DNA of 64,000 nt from Cricetomys ansorgei (GCA_026225945.1 JAMJFZ010000181.1:1240001-1304000); one strand, 5' to 3'; shown: positions 33,293-45,369, counted from the first letter of the stretch. Numbers and translations: made by a program. The notes: generated by a model not told the origin, from the letters alone.

Positions 33293-33517
33293 AGTCATTC
33301 TCAACCTTCTTAATGCTCCGACCCTTTAATACAGTTTCTCAAGTTGTGGTGACCCAAACCCATACATGAGATTATTTCACTGCTATTTCATAACTGTAAT
33401 TTTGCTACTGCTGTGAATTGTAATGTAAATATCTGATATGCAGGTGATCTTAGGTGACCCCTGTGAAAGTGTCATTGCATGCTCAAAGGAGTCAGTAGCC
33501 ACATGTTGAGAACTTGT
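33293..33517. mobile_element. URR1-type hAT element, diverged
   Basis: Ends are 'cattctcaaccttcttaatg' and 'acatgttgagaacttgtct'. The interior 'aactgtaattttgctactgc' matches the copies at 9025 and 19213. The terminal CAGTGG bases have decayed. Confidence 0.82.
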
Positions 33518-34406
33518 CTGTTCTCAATTTCTACAAGGTCTACTTGTCTGTTACTCAAATTCTTTATAAATGTTTTATAGTTTTTATTTATAGGATTTTC
33601 AAAATTTTCACTGTTAGTTCCTAAATATTTTACCCTTCTTGATGCTATTTACTGTTAAGTTAAATATTTTTATTTTATTAACTCCCCCTTTGGATTGTTT
33701 TTTATCTATGAAAATTTTTCAATTTGTAGGCAATGATTTCTTTCTTCTATATTTTGTTCAGTTTGTTTACTTGTTCTAACAGCTTTTCAGCACGTGTGGC
33801 GGAGTCTAGATATTAAGCTTATATCAGATGTAGAGATAGTTTTACTCTGCCTTTCCAGTTGAATGCCTTTATGTTTTTTCTTGCTTAACTGTGCTAGCTA
33901 GGACATTCAGTATTTGATTTAATGAAAAATGTAAAAGTCGATATCTTTGCCATGTTCTTGATTCTAGAGAAAACCTTGCAGTTTCTGACATTATGATGAT
34001 GTTTGTAGTGGGTTTCTCCTATATGACTAGTACACTGAGGCAGTGCTCACCTAGATTGTTGAGTATTTTTTATCATGAATGGATGCTGGATCTTTCACAG
34101 ATGGCTACATTGTTTGAAATGATGGTGCAGATCATACCCCCTCCTTATTTTCCTGTGGTGCATCCCATCGGCTGATTTTGCATATTGAATTAGAAATAAA
34201 TACTACTTGACCTTGAAATATTCTTTTTAATATGTGTTTGAATTCAATTAGCTGGTATTTTATTGAGAATCATTGCTTCTGTGTCATGGGAATGTTTACT
34301 TGTAATTTTACTTTTTGTGGGATTTTGTTACAGAATTGGCATCAAGGTAATGCTTTCTTTATAGCTTTATAGAATTGAGTTATGAAGAAGTATATTTAAA
34401 CTTTGA

Positions 34407-34598
34407 GGCTGGGCGGTGGTGGCACAGTCCTTTAATCCCAGCACTCAGTAGGCAGAGGCAGGGTGATCTCTGAGGGTTCAAGGCTAGCCTGGTCTACAGA
34501 GTGAGTTCCAGGACACCCAAAGTTACAACAGAGAAACCCTGTCTTAAAAAAGAAAGAAAGAAACAAAAAAAAAAAAAACAAAAAAGAAAAAGAAAACT
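34407..34598 (+). mobile_element. B1 SINE, sense, with A/G-rich tail
   Basis: 'ggctgggcggtggtggcaca' to 'agagaaaccctgtcttaaaa', followed by an (AAAG)/(A)n tail to 34598. Full length and little diverged. Confidence 0.95.
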
Positions 34599-35571
34599 TT
34601 GAGAAGGTTTAATGTTAGTTTTTCTTCAAATAAGTCTGATGATCACTGTTTATTTTCAAGATGAGAAAATCTAGAACGGCCTGTGAGTTGTGTCTCCGGG
34701 CATGTCTATGAGGTATCGTCATGGTTACTATAGTTGATGTGGAAAGATATTTGTTAATTATGCATAGGACTGGTCTCTGGGCATGGGGATATAAACTCCC
34801 AGGGAAAGCAGAACGCTGCTCCAAAGCATGCATTCACAGTGCATGTGATGTGACCAGCTGTTTGAAGCCTCTGCTTCCTTGCTTCTCTGCCATGATCCGA
34901 ACTTTAAACTAAGTTGCTTTTGCCAGAGAACTTTATGACAGCAACAGGAAAAGCAACACAGAAGTAAGTACAGGTCCCAGGACATGCTCTTGGTTACAGA
35001 TTCAGATGCCTTACTGCTCATAAGTCTGTTCAGACTCTGTGATTCCTCCTGCTTTTGTCTTGGTAGGATTTGCCTTTTCTTTGGAATGTGGCCACTGCAT
35101 GTCCGTTTCCCGTTCACTGCTCCATCATTGCTCATAGTGTATGTACTTCTGTGGGCGTCGTGTGTCGTGTCCCTCCCTTCGTTCACTATTTTCATGACTC
35201 AACTCTCTCCGTACATCTAGCAAATGCTCGTCAGTGACGTAAATTTGGGGATAACCCAACTTTTATCTTATTATTTTTTATTTATTATTTATCCAGTTCA
35301 TCTTTTATCTGGCTTTTCTTTACTTCTTTCTGCCCGCTTTAGACTTGGTTGGCCCTTTCCCCGTGTAGTTTTTAAAATATAAACTCAGTTTTGTTTTGTT
35401 TTTTATTGGAGATTATCATCTTTCTTTATGAGCACTTGTAGTTTCTCCATCACTTCGCTTTTGTTGCCACCAACAAATTTTGGCGTATTCTGTGTTGCTT
35501 TGTTTTAATTTGTTGATAAGTATTTTCTAATTTCTTTATGATTTCTTCTTTGATCTATTGGATGCTTCTGT

Positions 35572-35910
35572 TAGTTATTCTTTGTCAACTTCACGCAAGT
35601 TACAGTCACCTGTCGGCAAGTCTGCGAGACACTGTCTTGATCAGCGATCGATGGGGAAGGTCCTACTGGACTGTGCATGTGACCTGACTGCGAAATGCCA
35701 CCTCTGGACAGGTGCTTGAGGAAGCTGTGGGGAGCAAGCCAGGAAGGAGCCTTCCTCAGCAGGACCGCTTCAGCTCCTACCTCCAGGTTGAGCTCCTGCC
35801 TTGATTTTCCTCCCTGATAGACTGCAGCCTGCAAGCGGAAGCCGAATGAATGCCTTCCTTCTCAGGCTGCATTGGCTCGGTGCTTCATCGTAGCAACAGC
35901 AACCAAACCA
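35572..35910 (+). repeat. rodent LTR-like interspersed repeat, copy 3, sense
   Basis: 'tctttgtcaacttcacgcaa', 'ggacaggtgcttgaggaagc' and 'tcatcgtagcaacagcaacc' are the reverse orientation of the family at 371 and 2686. It lies inside antisense L1 sequence. Confidence 0.6.
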
Positions 35911-36769
35911 GCACGTTCGTCCTTCCCACAACTTTGTGCATTTTCCAGTTTTTTTTTTCCCTTTCTCTCTTTTCTTTTTCTTTCCTTTCGCTTTCATTTT
36001 CTTTTTCCATAATTTTCCGTTTTAAAAAAAAAAAGCGAAATCCCACATCCTTTCTTTTTAAAATTTTGTTTGTGAGATGGATAACATAATTAACATTTTC
36101 TCCTTCCCTTTCCTCCCTTCAGCCTCTCACAAGCGCTTGCACGCACGCGCACACAGGCACACACACCCAGCTCTCCTTTTAATTCATGGAAAATCACATT
36201 CACCAAGGCTGTTTTCAATCTCCCAGGCTCAGAGATCCTGTCGCTTAGACTTCCTTGATCTGGTCCTCCCAGTCTTTCTGCCATGCCTGACTCAGTGGGA
36301 TTTTGTTTTCTTAAACGGTATCTAATTTTATTTTATTATGGTCAGAGAGAATAGTATGAATGCTGCACACATCTTTATTTCTTTTCTGAGTTTGGGAAGA
36401 TTCATAGTGTTTAGAATTCAGAAAGTGGGGCAGGGTAGGAGAATGGGAATAAATTTAGAACCAGAGACTCTAAGATGAAGGAAACCTTGAAAGTCTTACT
36501 ACATTGTTTTCTTTTTATTCTTAGTATTTACTTTTTTTTATTCTTAGTATTATTTTATCCTTAGTATTCTCTTTATTCTTAGAAGTCATTAGAAAGGTTG
36601 TAGAAAAGGACTTTGTTGAAGCAGCAGGAGGAGGGGGAGGGAAGAGGAGGAGGTGGTGGCACTGGGGATTGGATGCAAGTCCCTGTTCATGCTACCAAGT
36701 GTTTTACCACTGAACTTTATCCCTTGCTCTATGTTTATTTGTTTATGGATTGGTTGATTTATTTATTTA

Positions 36770-36905
36770 TTTTTTTGAGACAAGGTCACATACTTTAATC
36801 TAGGCTAGTTGGAAACTCACTGTGTGGTCTAGGCTATCTTCAAACAAATAGCAATCCTCCTGCCTCAGCAGGCCGAGTGCTAGAGTTAAAGGTGTGAGGC
36901 CCCAC
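36770..36905 (-). mobile_element. B1 SINE, antisense, diverged
   Basis: 'ttttttgagacaaggtcaca', 'ggctagttggaaactcactg', 'ccgagtgctagagttaaagg'. Confidence 0.82.
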
Positions 36906-38376
36906 ACATAGTAAGCCGTATTTATTTAAACCCTATTCCTGTGGTGTGTGTGAGACTACTGACCGTAGAGACAAAAGGGAAAGCAGAGAATACACTGTGC
37001 TATCTAAAATTCTTTGCAGGGAACCAAGGCAGTTGGCTGTCTTGGTTACAGGGGATTACATAGCCATTAGCTGTGACTACCGCAAAAATATACTGTAGGT
37101 GGCTACAGCAGAGAGTTGTTTTCCGGCATTGTTAAAGCTGGAAAGTCCACTGGTGAGGTGCAGCGAGATAGCTTTTGTTCTCTTGGCGGTTTCTTCTGGC
37201 TTCTAGGCTGCTGCCATGCTGCTGTATGCTCAGTAACCACTGCTCTGAGCTCGCAGGTGTGGAGAGAGCAGGACAATCTCACTGCTGTCTCCTTGAGATT
37301 TGCTCTTACTGAGGATGTTTTCAACACTAAAAGTTTCCTCCTTTGCGATTTGTCTTGTCTGGTATTTCTATTTAAAATTATTGCATTAGCGCCAACAATG
37401 TGATCCAGGCAGCTGGTTCTTACTGCTTGTACACAATAGTGGCATGAACGTGGCTACACACTACTCTTAGCTTCTTAGAACTCTTGGGACTTAATTTGAA
37501 GATCATTATAACATATTCATTATAACAAACATACCTGTTTTCTTTTATTCATTTTCTGCCTGCCCCTTAAAAGGGGGTTTTATTGCATGATATACAGGAA
37601 AGCTTTTAATTAGAATAAGGAAAAAAGGTGAAAGACTCAAGAAAAAGAATGGAAGATACATTACTACCAGTGCTGCAAAAGCACAAAGCATCGTTAAAGA
37701 CTATTATGTAAAACCACACATGAACAGATGGGAAAACCTAGATAAAATAAATAAAGTTCTGCGTACTTATTTCTTTCTAAAATTGAACCACATGAATTGC
37801 ATAAAAAAAATTCTGTTAAGAGTGAAGCATTCAGTCTCTTTTGTAAAATTGTTTTCATTAGACATTTTCCAATTTGCTTCCTGTTTTTCTTTAGTTTTTT
37901 GTTAGGTGCATCTGCCCGTAATTGTTTTATCTTCTTGCTCTTTTTTCAGAACTTTTTGTTAATATATAAGATTTTTCGTTGTCTCTCGTGACCTGTTTTT
38001 GCTTTGCAATCTCTTTTATTTAATGTTGCAGAGCCACACTTGCTCTATTTTGGTTGCTTTTTGCAAGAAGTATTTTTTTTTATACTTTTATTGTAACTAG
38101 CTTCTATCTTTGTATAAAAAGAAAGATCCTTCTTCATTGTTTGATTTGCAACTAATTTGCATCTAGGTAGCACATACAAAGTCAACTCATATTTTTAATT
38201 CATCCTGATACGTGTGTTTTGAATGGAGACTACATTCTATTTACATTTAAAGTAATTGCTGATAAAAAAAAGGCTCTGGTCATTTTGCTAATTGTTTTCT
38301 GGGTGCCTTACAGCCTTTTGCTGTTGTTGTTTCATTTTCTTCCATTGTATCCGATTATGGTAATGAAACATTTAAA

Positions 38377-38379
<3 letters not shown>

Positions 38380-38421
<42 letters not shown>

Positions 38422-38515
38422 TTGGCAGACAAGGTCTCACTGTGTAGCGCAGGCTGGCCTCAGACTGTGAGCTGCCTCCGCCTTCAGGGTCCCGGGACTA
38501 CAGGCAAGGCTTGCA
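38380..38515 (-). mobile_element. (CT)n tract followed by a B1-like fragment, antisense
   Basis: A pure CT run (38380-38412) and a T run lead into 'gacaaggtctcactgtgtag', 'gcaggctggcctcagactgt' and 'gggactacaggcaaggct', a shortened antisense B1. Confidence 0.8.
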
Positions 38516-39104
38516 GCATCATTCCTGATTTGTTTCTGACTTCCTGTTACATATTCTTTAGACCTCTTCTTTGTGTACGTCTTATTTAACACACTAAAGT
38601 AATAAGGTCCTAATTTGAATATATATCGGCTTCACTTCAGCCACATTACCCTGTGTGTGTTTCTTGTGCTTTTTTCATTTTTTTTTTTTTTTTAAATTTT
38701 GGTTTTGTTTACATGTTTGTTTTCTAAGGAGGAAAAAAAAGGCAGGAAGGTGGGTAGGTGGGTAGGATCTGAGAGGAGTCGGGGGAGGAGACTGTGATTA
38801 GAATATATTGTATGGAGACGAATCTATTTTCAGTATGTGTGTAACATTACACATACACACACATACCACACACACAGAGCAGCCTCTCCCACTCAGCTAT
38901 GGCGTCTACTCCTCTCTTGTTTATTTACAGCCTGATTATAATGCATGTTGCTATATGTTTGAGTTTATCCTACTTAGAGATTCTTAGGGTTCTTGGATAT
39001 GATATTTTATTAATGCCTTTAATCAAACATGGGGAAAATTCAGCCATTATTTATTTAGATGATCTTCATCTGTGTTTCTCCTCTTCCTGAAACTGTGTGC
39101 ACGT

Positions 39105-39405
39105 GTGTGTGTGTTTGTTTTCATTGTGACGAGGTATGCGCCGTGTTGGTGAGCACGCAGCTGGATACCCAAGGTAGACATCGGGCCTCTTCCTCATTAC
39201 TCTTCACTTTAGCTTTTATATTTCAGCTCTCGCTGAACCTGGAACTCACTGATAGGGCTGGCGGGCCAGCGAGACCCAGTGATCTCGCCTCTGGTTCCCC
39301 AGTGTTCATCACAGGCATGCACCCCCACATCATCTCAACTCAGCCCTTAAGGCTTGCACAGCAAGCATTTTACCGGCGGGGCCGTCTCCCCCATCCCTCC
39401 TTCCA
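39105..39405 (-). mobile_element. B4-type SINE, antisense
   Basis: A B1-like part ('tcgctgaacctggaactcac', 'gggctggcgggccagcgaga') is followed by an antisense tRNA-like head ('aaggcttgcacagcaagcat', 'ttaccggcgg'). It creates a spurious 167-codon open frame with the L1 next to it. Confidence 0.75.
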
Positions 39406-39850
39406 CAGCTCTGACTGTGTGTGGGGGTGTGCTTGGTCATGTCATGCTGATCTCATGGGCTCTGTTCTCTGTCCTTTAGTCTTTTTCCTTTCTGCTCCTC
39501 AGATACAGATGCTTTTCATTATTGTAACTTCAGCCTCACTGGCTCTCTCTCCTTCCTGCTAGAGTCTGCACATGAACACTCATAAGTTTCCAGTTTGGTT
39601 AGTGGATGCTTTTACTCCAGAATTCCTCTCTGCCTCTTTTTAAGATTTGTATTTCTCTGCTACTTTCGTTTTGTTTTACATCATTGCCTTTGGTTTTTTC
39701 CCCCTCTTTGAGAAGTTGCTCTAAAGTCTTCGTAGATGTTTTCTATAAACAGCTTCTGTTGCTCAGTTTATTCTTGAAAACTTTGAGTTGGAATCTGATG
39801 GCGTTGTAACTCTAGAAATTGACTCTCACCTTTTCTGCCTCTTGTGTCTG

Positions 39851-39948
39851 CTATCTGTCTACCTATCTATCCATCTATCTACCTACTATTTATCTATCTA
39901 TCTATCTATCTATCTATCCATTTATCCATCTATCCATCTATCTCTTTT
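39851..39948 (+). repeat. (ATCT)n microsatellite
   Basis: Tetranucleotide ATCT/ACCT repeats with variant units. The uninterrupted core is about 30 bases. Confidence 0.95.
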
Positions 39949-39957
39949 CTCTAGTAT

Positions 39958-40430
39958 GCTACATCTTGACACCTCTCTTTCCCTCCCTCCACTTGACACA
40001 GCTCCCCTCTCCTCCAATTCTACCCTCTCCTCCCTCAACCACACCTCTCCCCTAAAAGAGAGTGGTCCTCCCAGGGTTACTGCTCAAACAGGGCATAACA
40101 AGATGGAACAAGGCCTGGTACCAATCACTACATTAAGGGTACACTAGCTACCCAGCAGGAGGAAATGGGTCCCAAGGGCAGGCAAAAGTGTCAGAGAACC
40201 GCCACATACAGTGTAGCTTGTAGGATCTCTGCAAGAGCCCCAAGCCAGACGACTGAAAGACATATGTAGGGGACCCTGCAGGTTCTATGTCTGCAGCTTC
40301 AGGCTTTGTGAGACCCTAAGAGTGTGATCAGTTGACTTGGTAAGGCCTATTCCCCTGGCGTCCCCTATCCCCTGGTTTTATTTTTTATTGTTGTAGAAGG
40401 TCTCTGGGCAGAGCATCAGCCTGAGATGTA
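39958..40430 (-). mobile_element. L1 (Lx-type) 3' untranslated fragment, antisense
   Basis: A pyrimidine-rich start ('ctctttccctccctccactt'), then 'gagtggtcctcccagggtta', 'gcaggaggaaatgggtccca' and 'ttcaggctttgtgagaccct'. These are phrases I associate with antisense murine L1 3' sequence. Right limit approximate. Confidence 0.55.
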
Positions 40431-41043
40431 AGCTTAAGATCTTAGGCATTTCTGAGCTCCGTAGCTCCCAAAAAGAAAGAGCACAGAAAAATGAAGGGTT
40501 TCAGAGAACAGGGTAGCAGTTCCTCAGATCTCCTGAAAGTCATTGTAACCAACAGGAGACCCTGATCGCAGCACTGATGGAGACGTGTGACATCAGTGGT
40601 CCTCCCTCATCCTCTGCTCTTTTGGATCATAAGCAACACCACCACCTGCATCCCAGGGATCAAACTCATGTCAGACTTGGCACCAAGCACCCTACTGAGC
40701 CATTTTTCTTATCCATTTGATGGATGAGAAAACTTAGCAGCTTGCCCAAAATTCTGCAAATAATATGTATCCTAGCCAACATGTATTATATATTTCTTTT
40801 AAATCTGTAGAGCACCCTTGAGATAAGAAAGACAAAATAGTCAATATGAAAATCAGAGAAGCAAACTTTCATGAGCTACTTCAGATTCGATAAAGTAGCA
40901 CTTCAGGAGCCTGAGAATGGAGGATGAGATGGACTGAGACCAAATAACAGGGCTGCTGGGGGATACAGCTCAGTTCATAGAGTGTATCGGGATGCGTGCA
41001 CTCAGAGATGGAGGCAGTGGGATCAGAGTTCAACGTCATTGTC
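40431..41043. other. intronic; short B3-type fragment at 40632-40712
   Basis: The only recognisable piece is antisense B2/B3 head sequence 'cccagggatcaaactcatgt' to 'ccctactgagccatttttct'. The remainder is unassigned. Confidence 0.5.
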
Positions 41044-41452
41044 CTGATCAGAGTTCTATTGCTTTGAAGAGACACTGTGACCAGGCAACTCTTATACAGA
41101 AAGTATTTAACTGAGGGCTTACTTACAATTTCAGAGGTTTAGTGTGTTATCATCATGGCGGGAAGCACAGTGGCACACACGCAGACATGGCGTTGGAGAA
41201 GTAGCTGAGAGTTAGTTTTACATCCGGGATCTACAGTCAGCACGCAGCAGGAATAGAGAGGGGGTGGGGGAGACAGAGATAGACACTGGTCCTGGCTTGA
41301 GCTTTTGAATCTCAAAGCTCATCCCCAGTGACGCGCTTGCTCCATCGAGGCCATTCGTAATCCTTTCAAGTAGTGCCACTCCCTAGTGACCAAGCTTTCA
41401 AATATATGAGCCGATGAGGGCTGTTCTCATTCAAGCTACCACAGTCATCCTC
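41044..41452 (-). repeat. rodent LTR-like interspersed repeat, second family
   Basis: Read on the minus strand it starts TGTGGTAGCTTGAATGAGAA and ends with a TCAAAGCAATAGAACTCTGA-type terminus, about 410 bp, TG to CA. It differs from the family at 371, 2686 and 35572 in its interior but has the same kind of ends. Confidence 0.55.
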
Positions 41453-42097
41453 AGCTACATGGGGATTGCACGGCCAGCTAATAAGCAAAGGGTGAAAATT
41501 GAGTCTGAGTTGGAAGCTCACCAGGCAGATGCCCAAGGAGGATTTGAGGAAAAGGCTACATAGAGATTTGGGGAGGAGACAGGACAGGAATGGCAGGATC
41601 TGTGAGGTCTTCTTAGAGCCCAGCCCATGGAGAAAATCTCTTTTGAAGACTGACTTTTGGGCCTGCTAGTCTTAAAACTAAGCACTTGGTATTCAGAGTC
41701 CAGGCTTTGACGAGGACAGTAAGGTATAAGGAATCAATTGTTTAGCTTCTGTGTGATTACACGGTCATATGTGAAAGTTGCTGGAAGGACGGCCATGTTC
41801 CCAATATCCCTAAGGCTTACACTTCAGATCATACTTTTGGAAATGTGAACATTGGTGACAGTGTTCTCTATGGATGTGTCTCAGAAGTTCTATAGCCACG
41901 GGGCTAGGCACTTGGTGGTTCTCATATTGGGCAAAATAGTAAAACATGGTTCTTTTTATTTTTTATTAAAAGCTCTTTAAAAAACAGCACATACACATGT
42001 TAAAATATTAAGTGTTTTACACAAGGAAAAGTATCTTCCCTAGCTTTTCTTCACAGCTTCTTTTATCTAAGGATTGCTACCATTTAGGCTTCATCGG

Positions 42098-42318
42098 GGG
42101 GTTGGCGAGAGGGCTCAATGGTTAAAAGCACTTGTGCTTTTGCAGAAGACCTCGGTTTTGTTCCTAGCACCCACATAGCAGTTCGCACCGACTGTAATTC
42201 TAGTTGCAGGGGATTTTACACCTTCTTCTGGCCTCTGTGTGCACCAGACACACATGGTACACAAATATGCATGCAAACAAAACACCCATACGCATAAAAA
42301 AATAAATCCTTAAACTTT
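42098..42318 (+). mobile_element. B2 SINE, sense
   Basis: The head 'ttggcgagagggctcaatgg' and 'ttttgttcctagcacccaca' is the tRNA-derived promoter region. 'ccttcttctggcctctgtgt' and 'caccagacacacatggtaca' form the body, and the tail carries AATAAA at 42301. Nearly full length. Confidence 0.93.
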
Positions 42319-43210
42319 TAAAAATAAAAACTTTCTTCTCCATACTTTGAGAAAAGTATGTCTAACCTGGTATTATATGAGTCTGTATTTTATAAGTTAC
42401 AAAAACAGTATGCTCCCGTGTTGCCTTATATATTTTTAAAAATAAAAACTGTGTCTTATAGAACTTGATAAGACATTACATTTGCATCTCCCTCCTTCCT
42501 TTTTGAGGTGCCTCGGGTTCCTTTGCTGTTTGAAAATGGAGTTTATCAGTTCTTCATAGGCTCTTATATTATTTTCAATTTTTTATATCCCAGTAATGCT
42601 ATGATGTCTTCACAGCTCTGCAATTTTTTTAGATCAAAGGATAAGAACACAGCTTCTTAAAGAAATTTCTAATGGTCTTCTAAGATGAGCACTCTTTCCA
42701 AGCAAGGAGGGGTATAGAACTTGAGGTTAGGGTGAAACATAAAACAGCCCAGGAAGAAACCAGAACCTTGAACAAGGGTTCAAGAGAAATCTGCCTGCGT
42801 GATGGGAATGATAAATCCTTTGTGACAATAATTTTAAAAGTGGCCTTTACAGTTTAATTAGCACAGCTCTTCCTGGGAATATTTAAGAATAATACTTTAA
42901 ATGCCACTGTGCTTTATTACGGCAATAAAAGTGTAACTTTTTATAACAGCTGTTGTCTTTAGTTTCATTGTAAAGATAATGCCCATTTATGGCCTGTGAT
43001 TTGAAAATTCAAGAGCGTTATGAATCAGTGAACATATTTCGTCTATAAAGTTCCACGCTAGAGATAAACAATACATCAATCTCTTACTGATGTATTTGCT
43101 TTTACACAGTTGAAGTCATATTGTGTATGTGCTTACATCTAAACTTTCCTTTATTAATCACCTGGATTATGTTAATTTATTTTGTATACACATTGTTTCC
43201 TTTTGCTCAG
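42319..43210. other. intronic, no recognisable element
   Basis: AT-rich sequence without a recognised repeat, up to the acceptor of the next exon. Confidence 0.45.
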
Positions 43211-43339
43211 GTAATAGAAATCTAGCACTTTTTTGGGATGAATTCAGATACCATCATAGCAAAGACACAGACAGATCTTTAGAGTCTCTCCAGTGCCAAA
43301 GAAGACAAGCCATGGCTATCCCATTCATCCTTCAATGCG
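43211..43339 (+). CDS. Morc1: Morc1 exon 6 of window (linker and first Cys of CW finger)
   Basis: A 129-bp exon after the 24-kb intron, acceptor ccttttgctcag, donor gtgagt. It enters with one base already used and leaves one base, so its length is a multiple of three and it could be skipped in frame. It encodes NRNLALFWDEFRYHHSKDTD, RSLESLQCQRRQAMAIPFIL and QC. The F-W-D-E-F motif and the basic QRRQAM stretch precede the CW finger in MORC1/MORC2. The final Cys is the first zinc ligand, and the Asp between the first two Cys is split across the splice junction. Where CW readers have Trp three residues before this Cys, this protein has Ile. Confidence 0.96.
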
Positions 43340-45263
43340 GTGAGTGCTGAACGGCATTCTAACCAACAGATATTCATGATTTCCTAAGTGGTTGAGGAAT
43401 AGTGGTAAGAAATGGTGAATTAAGGAGACAAAACAGGGTAAGACATGGTGTTTGCTTTTAAGGAGGTCTAGGAAAGAGCTTAAAATAATCACAGTAGAGA
43501 GGAGGTCAAACATGTGACAGATTGGAGGCAAAGAGTTCTTTGGAAATTCAGTGAAAAAGAGTAAGGTGGGGAAATGGAACAAAGGACAGAGGCAGTATGT
43601 GGGATAGTCGCTGTGACAGGATTGTGGGAGCAGGGATAGGACACAGGGAAACGGTTGATATCAGATATGCACCTTAGCTGAAATATTTGTGATGGAGTAC
43701 TGGAAACAGCCACTTGCCTAATTTTAATACATAACACTGTGTCCAAGACTAAAAGAATTCTGTATTTAATAATAAAATAAGTGAAGAATAAATGATGAAA
43801 GATAAAAGTTTTATTTATTTATTTTTTTGGATAAATGCCTTTAGGAAGCCTTGAATTCCAAGGTGAGATTTTACTTTGATAAACAGTGGGAAATATTGGA
43901 AAATTCTCAGTAGAAGGACAGCAACAGTGAGTCACTGACCATCTGATTTGCTTTCAAGACACCGTCCAAAGGGCTTGGAATTAAGGGCAGTGTGCTATCT
44001 GTCACCCACAATCCAGTAGATAAGACAGGCAAGTGCCAGGAGAGTCCCTCCCCAGCCCTTCTCCTGGGAATGTTCCAGGGGGCGTTCCGTGAGTCCGATG
44101 TAACTTGCGGTAAGTTACATGTAACTCCATGAAGGATGACTTGATGCCAGACCAGAATGGAGAGAAGGGCAAACCTATGATGGCAGGGTCTGTTGTAATA
44201 GAAGACCTCGGTAAAAGGTGTAAATGCCCGAACTCCTGTGTGGCAGTGAGATTTAATGAAAGGAACATGTTTAGACAGTGACTGAAGTAGTTAATGAAGG
44301 TATGTGACAGCCTGCTAGATGACAGTCGTGATGGCCAATAATTACAGTGAGATTTTGCTGACTGCCAGGTACTTTAGAATACACTTTCCAGTGGCTGAGG
44401 GCTGTATGGGATCCAGGCAGTCACTGGATCTCACTGAGGATTAATCTCCTATTTAGAAAGCAGGACCTAGTGCTTAAGTCACTTGTGGTTATGTCATAAA
44501 GTTGTGGGCATACGATCTTATAAGTGTCAAGTTTACTAAGCGATCAAGAAACTGCTTGATGGTGTTGATTTTTATTGCCATTAATGAAGCCACTTTATCC
44601 TCAGCCCCACTTGATGTAAGTACTAGTAGAAATCTCGTATTTTACAGATATTAAGTCATTCTCCCATTTTCCACAGGCTGTAGGAGGTCATTCAGGTGCT
44701 TAACGGCTGTGCAAACTGCTTCTGTCTCAGGAGTACACAAACTGTTTTCCTCTGTGTCAAGAGGGAATCTTGGATTAAACTTAGGTTTAGCCTAAAGACA
44801 GCTGTGTGCCTTGGGCCTGAAGGCAAGGAGGAACTGTAAGGGGAAAGGCACAAAGAAATCAGAGTGGGTCGTGGACTAAGAGCAGGGGAATGTATGGATG
44901 GAGGAGGCAGTGTGAGGATGACTTACAGACTGTGAGTTTCCTGTTTCTGTTAGTCATGTGTGATTGAACATGGAAAGTGAAGCAGATGAGAATGGGCTGG
45001 AGACAGTGAGAGGCAGGTCCGTGGAATTCTTAAGAAGAGGGAGAGCTTGATCTAGCAAAGTCCCTTTGCTCAAAAGTAGCAGCAACCAACCTTGAGGGAG
45101 CTGGAGCAATAATGATGATGATTGCACATTTCTTGGTGAACTTCTCACATAGCCCAGGGAAGCCTGGAACAGGAGTGTGTGGTGAAAGGGTCGCTGCTTT
45201 GGGTATGTCTGAACTGACATTAAGATGGATTCACGTCTTTCATGTTTCTGTTTTGGTGATCAG
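43340..45263. other. intron of 1.9 kb, no recognisable element
   Basis: No SINE or L1 was recognised here, unlike the longer introns. Open frames of about 85 codons on the minus strand (43325-43746, 44002-44268) have no known domain. Confidence 0.5.
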
Positions 45264-45369
45264 ATCTTTGCCTCAAATGGAGAGTCCTGCCTTCCTTTTC
45301 TGATTACCACGAAGTAGAATATCCTGACATATGGATTTGTGCTAATAATCCCAACAACCTGGAAAACAG
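45264..45369 (+). CDS. Morc1: Morc1 exon 7 of window (CW zinc finger core)
   Basis: A 106-bp exon with acceptor tttggtgatcag and donor gtagtt. The donor is weak: it lacks G at +5. It enters with one base used and leaves two. It encodes the heart of the CW finger, DLCLKWRVLPSFSDYHEVEY then PDIWICANNPNNLEN. This shows the second zinc Cys, the K-W-R-x-L-P signature, the second conserved Trp in P-D-x-W-x-C, and the third zinc Cys. CW fingers bind histone tails in some MORC proteins. MORC1 and MORC2 are not known as H3K4me3 readers (family knowledge). Confidence 0.97.

Larger units (their letters stand above)
30715..39850 (-). mobile_element. antisense L1 region, broken by later insertions
   Basis: Blocks of antisense L1 appear in 3'-to-5' order: a 3' tail-like block near 30715-30830, then 'agcctaatgccctccatgtg' at about 31387, 'gtttctccacatcctctctc' at 32131, 'agctttctatataatgtgga' at 32489, 'gggatttccatagggactag' at 33191, 'ttcttctttgatctattgga' at 35543, 'tctatttacatttaaagtaa' at 38237 and 'gagtttatcctacttagaga' at 38962. 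The order fits one old L1 (or a tight cluster) into which B1, URR1, an LTR-like repeat and B4 inserted. 34600-35230 and 36420-37560 remain unassigned. No intact coding sequence. Confidence 0.7.

Noticed and set aside
39059..39562. 167-codon open frame on the plus strand
   Set aside because: It is composed of antisense B4 SINE and antisense L1 sequence, with no conserved domain.
42098..42180. tRNA-like sequence
   Set aside because: It is the tRNA-derived head of a B2 SINE, not a functional tRNA gene. The same holds for the B3 and B4 heads elsewhere.
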